Of a stretch of DNA of 64,000 nt, positions 1-12,066 are shown in pieces. Origin of the DNA: Trichuris trichiura (lineage: Eukaryota; Nematoda; Enoplea; Trichinellida; Trichuridae); NCBI GenBank assembly GCA_037903355.1, contig JBAJFE010000004.1, forward strand, positions 5,254,001 to 5,318,000, given 5' to 3'. Position 1 is the first letter of the stretch, and each line of letters opens with the position of its first letter. The translations under genes were made by a program, and so were the position numbers. A model generated the notes under the pieces. That model did not search any database. It was not told the origin of the DNA and was given only the letters and a program-made list of their open reading frames with translations.

Positions 1-441
1 GAAAGGATGTGTTTTTTTGCCAGTGGACTTGAACTTTCTTTCCTCTACCGCTTACTCGCTTTTCGAGAGTTGCACGACAGCTTCTGCAACGCTCACGTTT
101 TCATGGGATACATGAACTGCGCTAGGAACCGGACAAGACATCTTACTCATCTTAAGGAAAGATGTATTGCTTTTTCAGGTTTTCCCCATTTTTCCGTGTT
201 CCTATTTTTCGATGAAAAGATGCAATTTCCTCCAATCTCGACTAGAACGTGAAGCCAAGAAAGTTGCATTGGTTTAACAACGCTTGTCGGTTCGTTTCGT
301 ACACACGTTCTGCAAATGCAGTCTTATAGCTCCTGCGGTGTAAAATTTCGTGATTACTGTTAGCCCTTCGAACGCTCAGGTAACACCGAGGGGAACGGTT
401 CGTGGAGGTGTATCTGCCAAAAAAAAGACGCGCGAAAAACC

Positions 442-559
442 GCCTACGACACTGAGTGTTCCCACGTTGTCTCCAACCGTAGTACTAGCTCAGCCTAACG
501 TTCGTTAACTTCGCATATCTGACGGGATGCGGTGGGTTCAACGTAGTATGATCGTAGGC
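442..559 (-). rRNA. 5S rRNA: 5S ribosomal RNA, copy 1
   Basis: The minus strand reads GCCTACGATCATAC at the 5' end and ...GTCGTAGGC at the 3' end, so the termini pair as helix I. The 3' half carries the family signature GCTAGTACTACGGTTGGAGAC (canonical 5S: TTAGTACTTGGATGGGAGAC). The A-box-like GAAGTTAA segment is also present. The 3' end is followed by a T run (GTTTTT), a Pol III terminator. Length 118 nt, against the usual ~120. This copy reads GAACCCACCGCAT where most others read GAATGCACCGCAT or close to it. Confidence 0.93.
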
Positions 560-1268
560 AGGGGAGACTGAGGACATACTTTCCTACGGGGGCTTGACGC
601 AGGCTTCAGTGAAGGAAGTGGTCCATCTGCCTCCGTTGCCTTAGTGCCGCAACTTGAAATGAATTCAATACTAAAATTTTTGCTAATTCTGCTGCGTCTG
701 AATAAGGTCACCCAATTGAACCGATGCAAGGAGCGTTTTTGCTAGGTCCTTCTGTTGCTCCAATGTTGGAAGCTGGGATCATCTAATGCTCTCGGTCAGA
801 CTACTCCGATAAAGGCGAAATGCGGCTAAAAGGATGTGTTTTTTGCCAGTGGACTTGAACTTTCTTTCCTCTATCCCTTACGCGCTTTCCGAGAGTTGCA
901 CGACAGCTTCAGCAACGCTCACGTTTTCATGGGATACATGAACTGCGCACGGAACCGGACAAAAGCGTCTTAATCATCTTAAGGAAAGATGTATTGCTTT
1001 TTCAGGTTTTCCTCATTTTTCTCTGTTCCTATTTTTCGAAGAAAAGATGCAATTTCCTCCAATCTCGACTAGAACGTGAAGCCAAGAAAGTTGCATTGGT
1101 TTAACAACGCTTGTCGGTTCGTTTCGTACACACGTTCTGCAAATGCAGTCTTATAGCTCCTGCGGTGTAAAATTTCGTGATCACTGTTAGCCCTTCGAAC
1201 GCTCAGGTAACACCGACAGGAACGGTTCGTGTAGGTGTATCTGCCAAAAAAAAGACTCGCGAAAAACG

Positions 1269-1386
1269 GCCCACGACACTGAATGTTCCCACGTTGTCTC
1301 CAACCGTAGTACTAGCTCAGCCTAACGTTCGTTAACTTCGCAGATCTGACGGGATGCGGTGCGTTCAACGTAGTATGATCGTAGGC
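1269..1386 (-). rRNA. 5S rRNA: 5S ribosomal RNA, copy 2
   Basis: Same 118-nt gene as copy 1. Its 3' terminus reads GTCGTGGGC, so one helix-I pair is changed, and it has ATTCAGTGTC where others have ACTCAGTGTC. T-run terminator downstream on the minus strand. Confidence 0.92.
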
Positions 1387-2094
1387 AGGGGAGACTGAGG
1401 ACATACTTTCCTACGGGGGCTTGACGCAGGCTTCAGTGAAGGAAGTGGTCCATTTGCCTCCGTTGCCTTAGTGCCGCAACTTGAAATGAATTCAATACTA
1501 AAATTTTGGCTGATTCTGCAGCGTCTGAATAAGGTCGCCCAATTGACCGATGCAAGGAGCGTTTTTGCTAGGTCCTTCTGTTGCTCCAATGTTGGAAGCT
1601 GGGATCATCTAATGCTCTCGGTCAGACTACTCCGATAAAGGCGAAATGCGGCTAAAAGGATGTGTTTTTTGCCAGTGGACTTGAACTTTCTTTCCTCTAT
1701 CGCTTACGCGCTTTCCGAGAGTTGCACGACAGCTTCAGCAACGCTCACGTTTTCATGGGATACATGAACTGCGCTCGGAACCGGACAAAAGCATCTTAAT
1801 CATCTTAAGGAAAGATGTATTGCTTTTTCAGGTTCTCCTCATTTTTCCCTGTTCCTATTTTTCGAAGAAAAGATGCAATTTCCTCCAATCTCGACTAGAA
1901 CGTGAAGCCAAGAAAGTTGCATTGGTTTAACAACGCTTGTCGGTTCGTTTCGTACGCATGTTCTGCAAATGCAGTCTTATAGCTCCTGTGGTGTAAAATT
2001 TCGTGATAACTGTTAGCCCTTCGAACGCTCAGGTGACACCGAGGGGAACCGTTCGTGGAGGTGTTTCTGCCAAAAAAAAGACGCGCGAAAAACG

Positions 2095-2212
2095 GCCTAC
2101 GACACTGAGTGTTCCCACGTTGTCTCCAACCGTAGTACTAGCTCAGCCTAACGTTCCTTAACTTCGCAGATCTGACGGGATGCGGTGCATTGAACGTAGT
2201 ATGATCGTAGGC
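2095..2212 (-). rRNA. 5S rRNA: 5S ribosomal RNA, copy 3
   Basis: 118-nt 5S gene with intact helix-I termini, GTAGTACT-type loop E/helix IV region and a downstream T-run. It differs from the majority near the 5' end (GTTCAATGCACC instead of GTTGAATGCACC). Confidence 0.92.
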
Positions 2213-2918
2213 AGGGGAGACTGACGACATACTTTCCTACGGGGGCTTGACGCAGGCTTCACTGAAGGAAGTGGTCCATCTGCCTCCGTTGCCTTAGTGC
2301 CAGCAACTTGAAATGAATTCAATACTAAAATTTTTGCTAATTCTGCTGCGTCTGAATAAGGTCGCCCAATTGACCGATTGAAGGAACGTTTTTGTTAGGT
2401 CCTTCTGTACCTCCAATGTTGGAAGCTGGGTGGTAATACTCTCGGTCAGACTACTCCGTTAAAAGCGAAATGCGGCTAAAAGGATGTGTTTTTTGCCAGT
2501 GGACTTGAACTTTCTTTCCTCTACCGCTTACCGACTTTTCGAGAGTTGCACGACAGCTTCTGCAACGCTCACGTTTTCATGGGATACATGAACTGCGCTC
2601 GGATCTGGACAAAAGCATCTTAATCATCTTAAGGAAAGATGTATTGCTTTTTCAGGTTTTCCTCATTTTTCCCTGTTCCTATTTTTCGAAGAAAAGATGC
2701 AATTTCCTCCAATCTCGACTAGAACGTGAAGCCAAGAAAGTTGCATTGGTTTAACAACGCTTGTCGGTTCGTTTCGTACGCACGTTCTGCAAATGCAGTC
2801 TTATAGCTCCTGTGGTGTAAAATTTCGTGATCACTGTTAGCCCTTCGAACGCTCAGGTAACACCGACGGGAACGGTTCGTGGAGGTGTTTCTGCCAAAAA
2901 GAAGACGCGCGAAAAACG

Positions 2919-3036
2919 GCCTGCGACACTGAGTGTTCCCACGTTGTCTCCAACCGTAGCACTAGCTCAGCCTAACGTTCCTTAACTTCGGAGATCTGAC
3001 GGGATGCGGTGCTTTCAACGTAGTATGATCGTAGGC
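2919..3036 (-). rRNA. 5S rRNA: 5S ribosomal RNA, copy 4
   Basis: 118-nt 5S gene. Single changes include GTCGCAGGC at the 3' terminus (one helix-I change) and GCTAGTGCTACGG in the signature region. It may be a diverging copy. Confidence 0.92.
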
Positions 3037-3745
3037 AGGGGAGACTGAGGACATACTTTCCTACGGGGGCTTGACGCAGGCTTCAGTGAAGGAAGTGGTC
3101 GATTTGCGTCCGTTGTCTTAGTGCCGCAACTTCAAATGAATTCAATACTAAAATTTTTGCTAATACTGCTGCGTCTGAATAAGGTCGCCCAATTGATCCA
3201 TTGAAGGAACGTTTTTGCTAGGTCCTTCTGTACCTCCAATGTTGGAAGCTGGGATCATCTAATGGTCGCGGTCAGAGTATTCCGATAAAGACGAAATCCG
3301 GCGGAAAGGATGTGTTTTTTTGCCAGTGGACTTGAACTTTCTTTCCTCTACCGCTTACTCGCTTTTCGAGAGCTGCACGACAGCTTCATCAACGCTCACG
3401 TTTTCATGTGATACATGAACTGCGCTTGGAACCGGACAAAAGCATCTTACTCATCTTAAGGAAAGATGTATTGCTTTTTCAGGTTTTCCCCATTTTTCCG
3501 TGTTCCTATTTTTCGAAGACCAGATGCAATTTGCTCCAATCTCGACTAGAACGTGAAGTCAAGAAAGTTGCATTGGTTTAACAACGCTTGTCGGTTCGTT
3601 TCGTACGCACGTTCTGCAAATGCAGTCTCATAGCTCCTGTGGTGTAAAATTTCGTGATCACTGTTAGCCCTTCGAACGCTCAGGTAATACCGACGGGAAC
3701 GGTTCGTGGAGGTGTTTCTGCCAAAAAAAAGACGCGCGAAAAACG

Positions 3746-3863
3746 GCCTACGACACTGAGTGTTCCCACGTTGTCTCCAACCGTAGTACTAGCTCAGTCT
3801 AACGTTCCTTAACTTCGCAGATCTGACGGGATGCGGTGCATTCAACGTAGTATGATCGTAGGC
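3746..3863 (-). rRNA. 5S rRNA: 5S ribosomal RNA, copy 5
   Basis: 118-nt 5S gene, majority-type sequence with one change (GTTAGACTGAGC instead of GTTAGGCTGAGC). T-run terminator present. Confidence 0.92.
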
Positions 3864-4569
3864 AGGGGAGACTGAGGACATACTTTCCTACGGGGGCTTG
3901 ACGCAGGCTTCACTGAAGGAAGTGGTCCATCTGCCTCCGTTCCTCGTGCCGCAACTTGAAATGAATTCAATACTAAAATTTTTGCTAATTCTGCTGCGTC
4001 TGAATAAGGTCGCCCAATTGACCGATGCAAGGAGCGTTTTTGCTAGGTCCTTCTGTTGCTCCAATGTTGGAAGCTGGGATCATCTAATGCTCTCGGTCAG
4101 ACTACTCCGATAAAGGCGAAATGCGGCTAAAAGGATGTGTTTTTTGCCAGTGGACTTGAACTTTCTTTCCTCTACCGCTTACGCGCTTTCCGAGAGTTGC
4201 ACGACAGCTTCAGCAACGCTCACGTTTTCATGAGATACATGAACTGCGCTCGGAACCGGACAAAAGCATCTTAATCATCTTAAGGAAAGATGTATTGCTT
4301 TTTCAGGTTTTCCTCATTTTTCCCTGTTCCTATTTTTCGAAGAAAAGATGCAATTTCCTCCAATCTCGATTAGAACGTGAAGCCAAGAAAGTTGCATTGG
4401 TTTAACAACGCTTGTCGGTTCGTTTCGTACGCACGTTCTGCAAATGCAGTCCTATAGCTCCTGTGGTGTAAAATTTCGTGATAACTGTTAGCCCTTCGAA
4501 CGCTCAGGTGACACCGAGGGGAACCGTTCGTGGAGGTGTTTCTGCCAAAAAAAAGACGCGCGAAAAACG

Positions 4570-4687
4570 GCCTACGACACTGAGTGTTCCCACGTTGTCT
4601 CCAACCGTAGTACTAGCTCAGCCTAACGTTCCTTAACTTCGCAGATCTGACGGGATGCGGTGCATTCAACGTAGTATGATCGTAGGC
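4570..4687 (-). rRNA. 5S rRNA: 5S ribosomal RNA, copy 6
   Basis: 118-nt 5S gene, majority-type sequence with paired termini and T-run terminator. Confidence 0.93.
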
Positions 4688-5395
4688 AGGGGAGACTGAC
4701 GACATACTTTCCTGCGGGGGCTTGACGCAGGCTTCAGTGAAGGAAGTGGTCCATTTGCCTCCGTTGCCTTAGTGCCGCAACTTGAAATGAATTCAATACT
4801 AAAATTTTTGCTAATTCTGCTGCGTCTGAGTAAGGTCGCCCAATTGACCGATTGAAGGAACGTTTTTGCTAGGTCCTTCTGTACCTCCAATGTTGGAAGC
4901 TGGGATCACCTAATGCTCGCGGTCAGACTATTCCGATAAAGAAGAAATCCGGCGGAAAGGATGTGTTTTTTTGCCAGTGGACTTGAACTTTCTTTCCTCT
5001 ACCGCTTACTCGCTTTTCGAGAGTTGCACGACAGCTTCTGCAACGCTCACGTTTTCATGGGATACATGAACTGCGCTTGGAACCGGACAAGACATCTTAC
5101 TCATCTTAAGGAAAGATGTATTGCTTTTTCAGGTTTTCCCCATTTTTCCGTGTTCCTATTTTTCGATGAAAAGATGCAATTTCCTCCAATCTCGACTAGA
5201 ACGTGAAGCCAAGAAAGTTGCATTGGTTTAACAACGCTTGTCGGTTCGTTTCGTACGCACGTTCTGCAAATGCAGTCTTATAGCTCCTGTGGTGTAAAAT
5301 TTCGTGATCACTGTTAGCCCTTCGAACGCTCAGGTAACACCGTGGGGAACGGTTCGTGGAGGTGTTTCTGCCAAAAAAAACACGCGCGAAAAACT

Positions 5396-5513
5396 GCCTA
5401 CGACACTGAGTGTTCCCACGTTGTCTCCAACCGTAGTACTAGCTCAGCCTAACGTTCCTTAACTTCGCAGATCTGACGGGATGCGGTGCTTTCAAGGTAG
5501 TATGATCGTAGGC
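5396..5513 (-). rRNA. 5S rRNA: 5S ribosomal RNA, copy 7
   Basis: 118-nt 5S gene. It has CTACCTTGAA in place of CTACGTTGAA near the 5' end, a change in helix II. The neighbouring spacer (5514-5600) is also the most diverged of the array. Confidence 0.91.
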
Positions 5514-6220
5514 AGGGGAAAGTGACGACATGCTTTCCTGGAGGGCTGACGCAGGCTTCACTGAAGGAAGTGGTTCATTTGCCTATGGTGCCTTAGTGCC
5601 GCAACTTGAAATGAATTCAATACTAAAATTTTTGCTAATTCTGCTGCGTCTGAATAAGGTCGCCCAATTGACCGATGCAAGGAGCGTTTTTGCTAGGTCC
5701 TTCTGTTGCTGCAATGTTGGAAGCTGGGATCATCTAATGCTCTCGGTCAGACTACTCCGATAAAGACGAAATGCGGCTAAAAGGATGTGTTTTTTGCCAG
5801 TGGACTTGAACCTTCTTTCCTCTACCGCTTACCGACTTTTCGACATTTGCACGACAGCTTCTGCAACGCTCACGTTTTCGTGGGATACATCAACTGCGCT
5901 TGGAACCGGACAAAAGCATCTTAATCATCTTAAGGAAAGGTGTATTGCTTTTTCAGGTTTTCCTTATTTTTCCGTCTTCCTATTTTTCGAAGAGCAGATG
6001 CGATTTCCTCCAATCTCGACTAGAACGTGAAGTCAAGAAAGTTGCCTTGGTTTAACAACGCTTGTCGGTTCGTTTCGTACGGACGTTCTGCAAATGCAGT
6101 CTTATAGCTCCTGTGGTGTAAAATTTCGTGATCACTGTTAGCCCTTCGAACGCTCAGGTAACACCGACGGGAACCGTTCGTGGAGGTGTTTCTGCCAAAA
6201 AAAAAGACGCGCGAAAAACG

Positions 6221-6338
6221 GCCTACGACACTGAGTGTTCCCACGTTGTCTCCAACCGTAGTACTAGCTCAGCCTAACGTTCCTTAACTTCGCAGATCTG
6301 ACGGGATGCGGTGCTTTCAACGTAGTATGATCGTAGGC
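6221..6338 (-). rRNA. 5S rRNA: 5S ribosomal RNA, copy 8 (last in array)
   Basis: 118-nt 5S gene, majority type. The next unit (from 6612) is truncated near 7014 before its 5S gene would begin, so this is the array's terminal gene. Confidence 0.93.
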
Positions 6339-7014
6339 AGGGGAGACTGAGGACATACTTTCCTACGGGGGCTTGACGCAGGCTTCAGTGAAGGAAGTGG
6401 TCCATTTGCCTCCGTTGCCTTAGTGCCGCAACTTGAAATGAATTCAATACTAAAATTTTTGCTAATACTGCTGCGTCTGAATAAGGTCGCCCAATTGATC
6501 CATTGAAGGAACGTTTTTGCTAGGTCCTTCTGTACCTCCAATGTTGGAAGCTGGGATCATCTAATGCTCGCGGTCAGACTATTCCGATAAAGACGAAATG
6601 AGGCAGAAAGGATGTGTTTTTTTGCCAGTGGACTTGAACTTTCTTTCCTCTACCGCTTACTCGCTCTTCGAGAGTTGCACGACAGCTTCAGCAACGCTCA
6701 CGTTTTCATGTGATACATGAACTGCGCTTGGAACCGGACAAAAGCATCTTACTCATCTTAAGGAAAGATGTATTGGTTTTTCAGGTTTTCCCCATTTTTC
6801 CGTGTTCCTATTTTTCGAAGACCAGATGCAATTTCCTCCAATCTCGACTAGAACGTGAAGTCAAGAAAGTTGCATTGGTTTAACAACGCTTGTCGGTTCG
6901 TTTCGTACGCACGTTCTGCACATGCAGTCTTATAGCTCCTGTGGTGTAAAATTTCGTGATCACTGTTAGCCCTTCGAACGCTCAGGTAACACCGACGGGA
7001 ACGGTTCGTGGAGG

Positions 7015-7615
7015 TTGGAGCAAGGCAGCAAGGCCAGGAAACGTTGACTGCTCCGATTGAGCAGATCGCTTTCGCGGGGTGATCCTTTGTCAGGCTTACG
7101 TCATATTAAAGGGACTTCAATATTCTTCTTTTATCATTCCATTACGAACCTGTGACATTCGACAGCTATCTCTCTTCACAAATCGTGGAATAAGCACTGT
7201 TCCTGTGCATACCAAATATTATTCCGAAAGTTGCTAGCAATGCATAAGCTTTGCTTTTGCCTTGCAAAGAGTTACAGGAAGGACTGTTGCAGCATCTCAG
7301 AGAGGTGCCACTTCAAGTTTTGAGATGGGCTGTATCAAGTCACTTCGCGCCTCTGTACAGCTACTGTCTTCTGCAACTCCTTGACAAAGTACGATTACAA
7401 TGTCTAAATGAATATAGAACAGCAAGGCATTACAATTCAAAACTGAGCCATAGCTTGCCAAAAAAATTACTATTTACCTGGCAACGATAGAATTTAGGCA
7501 AAGCTTCGAATCGCGCCAAGTAACGGACATGATCCTGCACATCACTTGTAAGCCGCACTTCAGTTACAGTGGCTGCTCTGTTATTGTTGCATCTGTTATC
7601 GAAACTTTTTGTGTG
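7015..7615. other. Array boundary and 5' flank of cenH3
   Basis: Unique sequence begins abruptly at about 7015. An open plus-strand stretch at 7251-7490 has no recognisable domain or convincing splice signals and is not called. The last ~100 bases are presumably the cenH3 promoter and 5' UTR; no TATA element stands out. Confidence 0.4.
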
Positions 7616-8107
7616 ATGGCTCTAACAAAAAAGACACTCAGACTTTTAGGTTCACGTGGAAGCCGTTCCGCATCCCAAACTAGTCAACTGGAAGAGAAGC
7701 TGTACGGCAAGGATCATCGACGCAGAGACAGTCGCCCTTCGAAGCATTCGTCGTCCAAGTCCGTAAAGGCTCGCTCTGACAAGGGAAACAAGACGGTAAC
7801 AGAAAAGAACCGTCGGCGTCGTCGCCCGGGCGTGTTAGCCCTAAGGGAGATTCGATTATTTCAAAAAGGAACGGAGTTGTTAATTCGTCGACGTCCCTTC
7901 CAGCGCGTCGTTCGTGACGTTGCACAGCGTCACGGCAAGCCTGAGTTGAAGTTTCAGCGTATTGCTTTGGAAGCATTGCAGACTGCAGCCGAGGCTTATT
8001 TGATCAGCCTGATGGAAGACACAAATCTGGCCAGTATCCATGCAAAGCGACAAACCATTATGCCGCGAGACCTGCGTTTAGCCCTTCGTCTTCGCGGCGA
8101 ACTGTGA
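7616..8107 (+). CDS. cenH3: Centromeric histone H3 variant (CENP-A/cenH3)
   Basis: This histone replaces H3 in centromeric nucleosomes and marks the site of kinetochore assembly. The 163-aa protein starts at the ATG at 7616 (MALTKK); the open frame runs further upstream without homology. Residues 1-69 are a Ser/Arg/Lys-rich tail with no resemblance to the canonical ARTKQTARKS tail. Residues ~70-163 are an H3 histone fold: [11 protein letters not shown] at the alpha-N helix, [17 protein letters not shown] at alpha-1, [14 protein letters not shown] across alpha-2 to loop 2, and [17 protein letters not shown] at alpha-3. Loop 1 (RHGKPEL) is one residue longer than H3's DFKTDL, a cenH3 hallmark. 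The gene is intronless, with a poly-A signal (AATAAA) at 8207-8212, so unlike replication-dependent histones it seems to be polyadenylated. A divergent replacement H3 is the alternative; the tail and loop 1 make that less likely. Confidence 0.9.
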   Translation: MALTKKTLRLLGSRGSRSASQTSQLEEKLYGKDHRRRDSRPSKHSSSKSVKARSDKGNKTVTEKNRRRRRPGVLALREIRLFQKGTELLIRRRPFQRVVRDVAQRHGKPELKFQRIALEALQTAAEAYLISLMEDTNLASIHAKRQTIMPRDLRLALRLRGEL

Positions 8108-8842
8108 GTCAGACACTTAGCAATTGCATGTTCGTGCCGCTTTTCATAATATTTTATGCTTTCGCGGTATTTATTCCCGGTATTTTTTACTGATGCGTGA
8201 TTATCCAATAAACAGTTAACGTTGGGATGTCTTGTCTGTGAACTTTAATGTAAAGTAAACATGCTTTAGTCGTGCGTTGCGGACGAGTTACAAAGCCTCA
8301 TATGTGACTGGAAAGAAGGGAAGCATGAGACTATGCTCGGACAGAAAACGGGCAGTTTATATAAGTGCCGCTTGCGTGACGTGTTCTTCTACAAAGGAAT
8401 GTAGGCGTTATCACAGCAATGCTGCAGCGAATAAACGTATGGTGTCAGTGTACATTACTATCATCGCTGACGGTAGGACAAGGTTGGTCCCGAAAGCTCC
8501 GAAACTGTTTAAGTACTTGTTCTGTATTTTTCCTTAATAATTGCTTAAAAAGAATTATTAAGTTTCCATAATAGGGAATTTTGAAACTTTTAACACGACG
8601 GCACAATGTTAACCAGTTTAAAGTTCTGCCTGATTTAATGCGACAGGGTGATGGTAAAATCAAAAAATTGGCTTCAGACTTAGCGATTAAAATTTCCATG
8701 CAATTTTGTAAAGTTTTGTTGCTTCGTGGAAAGATGAGCTAATTCAGCACCATTGGCCTCAATAGTGGCTCAGCACATTCCCACCGTTACGCAACCATGC
8801 TTAACAAATTATTCAACTAGTAAAAGTCGATAAGATTTATAG

Positions 8843-9585
8843 CAGGGGTGGGGCATCTTTTTGGTGCCGCGGGCCGTTTAGACGTTTATAAGACCGTTCG
8901 CGGGCCGTATAGCGTATTTAAACGAAAAACAGCCTGCTTTATTTGCACGTATGTTTATTAAGTCACCCCCAATGGGATGCTTGGAACTGCTTTTCCCTGG
9001 CGAGGAAACTCCGAGATAAAAGGCAGAATTTTGAGACAATTCTGCAACCCAGTTGAAAAGAACATAATTGCAACTGCAGAGAACGAAATAACTTTTTTGT
9101 ACTTCGAAGACGTATATGACAGACGACCGGCGCAAACCGTTGAGAACGATAGCAACAGAAGGCTAGAACTACGCCAGTGACTACTGAGAGCAAAAAAGCA
9201 GAAGTGCTCTAGCATGCTGGATAGTCGTTATCTCGAACAAAGCAATGGTCCACGCTACTCACGCGCGCACGCACACTATAGTGGCGCCGTCTGCATGTCA
9301 GCGAGGACTAAGAATGTCGGTTTATCGACAGAGAGCTGTCGGCAACGCAGGCTTCCGAGCCAGCCTAACACTCCCTGCTTGCTACGCAAGGTTTATGTTC
9401 TAACTAGGATTTACATAAAATACGTTTATCGCTTTATGAAAAATAACGTTCTACAATCACAATTCACTGAATCTTGCATCCATGTGCGGTTGCCCCAGCG
9501 CGTAGGCGGAAAATGGCCTTGCGGGCCGGATGGAATGGCTTTGCGGGCCGTATCCGGCCCGCGGGCCGGACGTTCCCCACCCCTG
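8843..9585. mobile_element. Non-autonomous hAT-type element with 8-bp TSD
   Basis: Begins CAGGGGTGGGGCATC and ends with the inverted partner GTTCCCCACCCCTG. The outer ~11 bp match perfectly, followed by repeated GCGGGCCG-type blocks near both ends. It is flanked by a perfect 8-bp duplication ATTTATAG (8835-8842 and 9586-9593). CAGGGGT termini and 8-bp duplications are typical of hAT transposons. At 743 bp, with no transposase similarity, it would have been mobilised in trans. Internal ORFs (for example 9214-9705, which crosses the boundary) are accidental. Confidence 0.9.
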
Positions 9586-9593
9586 ATTTATAG

Positions 9594-12066
9594 TATTATG
9601 CTCGATTTCATTTGTCATGTCGAATCACTCTACCTAGAGCAGAGATGCTCAGAAATCTTCGTTGTCGTGCAACAGAGTGCCCTATTGTCTCTTTGGAGCA
9701 TTTAACGGTTGGAAGCCTTACAAAACTCCCCTTAATTTCCTAACTTGCGATTAGTAGTCGCCACGACCCCGATTAGTTGCGCCTTAATTTCCTAACTTTC
9801 AAAGACTGATGGTAAAGAGACCCTGCTTAACCCCACCATACGCAAAAGAGTACATTTTTCCACATATGTGGTCCCTTATTCTAGAAGCACCCAACGTTTC
9901 CTCCTTTATTTGTCTCGCGGGAACCAGTTTTCGTTGTTTGCAACCGCTGGGCGTAGGAAAGTAATCTTTCTTTGTTTATCCATCCACGGTCCGTAAATGT
10001 CGACACGTTTTTTCATGGTGGATCATTAGGATAATTTATGGGCCATCCATTTCCCCCGCTTTTGCCCGAGATGTATGGTGGCACAGTGCACGTCACTTGA
10101 TTCTTCGAATTCTTGCGTTGTCGAAGCCCAATTTTGGTCAAACACCTTATGTGAATCCATATTTTTTGTTTCCTTGAGACGCTAGGTCGGTTGTCCAGAT
10201 GGACATAACCACTCAAGAAACTTCTCCGACCATATCAGATGCATAGCTGTCAAAACAGGACCCAGTCTTCGCCTTACGTGTCGTTCACAAAATTTCGTAC
10301 TTCTGCCACGGTCTTTCCAGTTTTAAACAGAGATAAGATTATTTATTGGAACTGGGCCTTTTCAGGACGCCTGATAATAGGACAGCGAAATTAGAATTAA
10401 ATGAATGAAAGTAACTTAAAAAACAAGTGCTAACTTAAACGAAAGTAACTAAAATTTTCTCACCAAACGTTAGGCCGAATCGCGCTCACACAGCGGAAAC
10501 AAAGCAATAGCCTAGCATTTGAGAACTACGAAGCTCTAGCACATTGTTTCCTAGCCTTTCTCACTCCAGCTTAGCCTGGATGTCTATAGGCCCCATCAGA
10601 TGTCACACGTCCAACTTGGCCGCCGCCCTATGGTCGAGGGCGTTCCAGTTTGGGTTTTACAGTCGGCTGGAGAGCCCAAAGTGCTGCTTCGACCATGAAT
10701 AGCTTTCATTTCAAGGCTCGCTGGTTTTTTGGAGCTGCATGGTGTTGAATAGACCAAAGTTACACATGTATGGTGCAGCATAGCTTCGGCTTTCCAGCTC
10801 CTCGTCACCTCCTCCTTAAAAAACACTGCTCTAACTTACCAACGCTAGCTCGTACTGGACGTCGATATTAGTACGAAATCAGTAATCGCCGATACATAGG
10901 AATTTCACGACCAGCATAGAACCAACCAGTCACAAAAGCACCGCACACGACCTTAAGATTTCATTACCAGCGGTATGGTACTGTAGTTGCCATGCTGTGT
11001 CTGATGCGTGCAAGAAACAAATGCTTTACTTCACGTCAAGAACAGTAACGTCAACACGAACACACGAACTGACGAGAGTGAGTGAAAACGACGCGTCAAC
11101 AACTGGCGGTAGCTAGGGAGGCCGGTGACCTTAATGTGCAGTGCGTTTCGAGTACGCAGCTGGACCGGTCGCTACAGTATCATGGCACGTGTCTTTCATT
11201 CGGCTGGTGCATCAGTTCATCCGACTGGGTTGGCACCTTCCAAGAACTTAACTATTGCAAAACGATTCACTTTTCGCGGCATACATGTAATTCAACTGAG
11301 CTTAAGCTTCGTGCCAAAAAAATATTCAGTCCGCTTGCTACAAGTAGCTGTTGCTTTGTTTTCGTTTTGATAGGTTTTCCACAAGAACTCATTTTCGATG
11401 CGCCACGATCTCACTTCTCATGCAAGGAAAAACACCAAGCGAAATCAAAAGGAACACGTAGGGCACATATGTGTCAAAACAATTGGTAAAGCCAATATCG
11501 AGATCAGGAAAATGAAAATAATGACAGAAATTCGTATGCTAACAGAACCACTTGAACAGCATAAACTGGCCATACATGTGATAGAAAAGATTTAGATGCG
11601 TAGGAAGCAAGCAACGGTCCCTTTGTCTATATCTGCCATCATGGATAAGATCACCATTCACCTTTTGTTGTCCTACACTCATTGAAGATTATCTAGCGAC
11701 ATATTCTTATCGGCAGCGTGAAGCGGATCATAAATGCTAACCGAAATACAAACAAACATTGAGTATACCAAAGACACAGGCTTCATCCACAGGAATAAAT
11801 AACATTCATGACAAAAAACGTGTTCTTCTGTTGCTTGGCAAAGTGCGTTCGGTTGATTAAAAGCACAGCGGGCAGCGTTTCACCGAAGTTCACGAACAAA
11901 TGTGTGATTTCTTTAATAGTATTAATATGCCAGCAAAAAGGAAAATATAACAGTACTGTTGATTCATAAGACTAAACAGGTTGTATGAGGTATGGATAAA
12001 AAGCTTGGATAGTCATCGGGAAAGCCAGTGCAGAATAACGCAAGTTAATAGGCGTCAGAAGTATAG
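9594..12066. other. No confidently supported gene
   Basis: Contains a short direct repeat (CCTTAATTTCCTAACTT near 9731 and 9782). There are two stretches with some protein-like character on the plus strand: 10572-10698 (after a CACTCCAG acceptor-like site) and 11125-11370. Neither has a family match or a phase-consistent partner exon, so they are not called. Confidence 0.4.

Larger units (their letters stand above)
1..7014. repeat. Tandem 5S rDNA array, ~825-bp unit
   Basis: About 8.5 head-to-tail copies of an 824-827-bp unit. The same landmark (ATGTGTTTTTT followed by GCCAGTGG) recurs at 7, 834, 1660, 2484, 3310, 4135, 4961, 5785 and 6612. Each complete unit holds one 5S rRNA gene on the minus strand and about 700 bp of spacer. 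The spacer is nearly as conserved as the gene, as expected for concerted evolution. Short apparent ORFs in the spacer recur only because the DNA recurs, and are not proteins. Two unit classes are visible at the landmark: seven T after a GGCGGAAAG-like lead (7, 3310, 4961, 6612) and six T after GCTAAAAG (834, 1660, 2484, 4135, 5785). The array runs off the left edge and stops abruptly near 7014, inside a spacer. Confidence 0.95.

Noticed and set aside
7..6541. Recurring 60-81-codon ORFs in the array
   Set aside because: They recur with the repeat unit, overlap 5S genes or spacers and vary by frameshift between units; they are not proteins.
1..7014. CENP-B-box-like sequence (TTCG...CGGG) in the repeat unit
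   Set aside because: TTCGCAGATCTGACGGG has nine bases between the two blocks, whereas the CENP-B box needs seven. It also lies inside the 5S gene, so it is rRNA sequence, not a centromere box.
10572..10698. Possible plus-strand exon (LDVYRPHQMSHVQLGRRP...)
   Set aside because: Protein-like but no family match and no partner exon; the minus strand is open over the same bases too.
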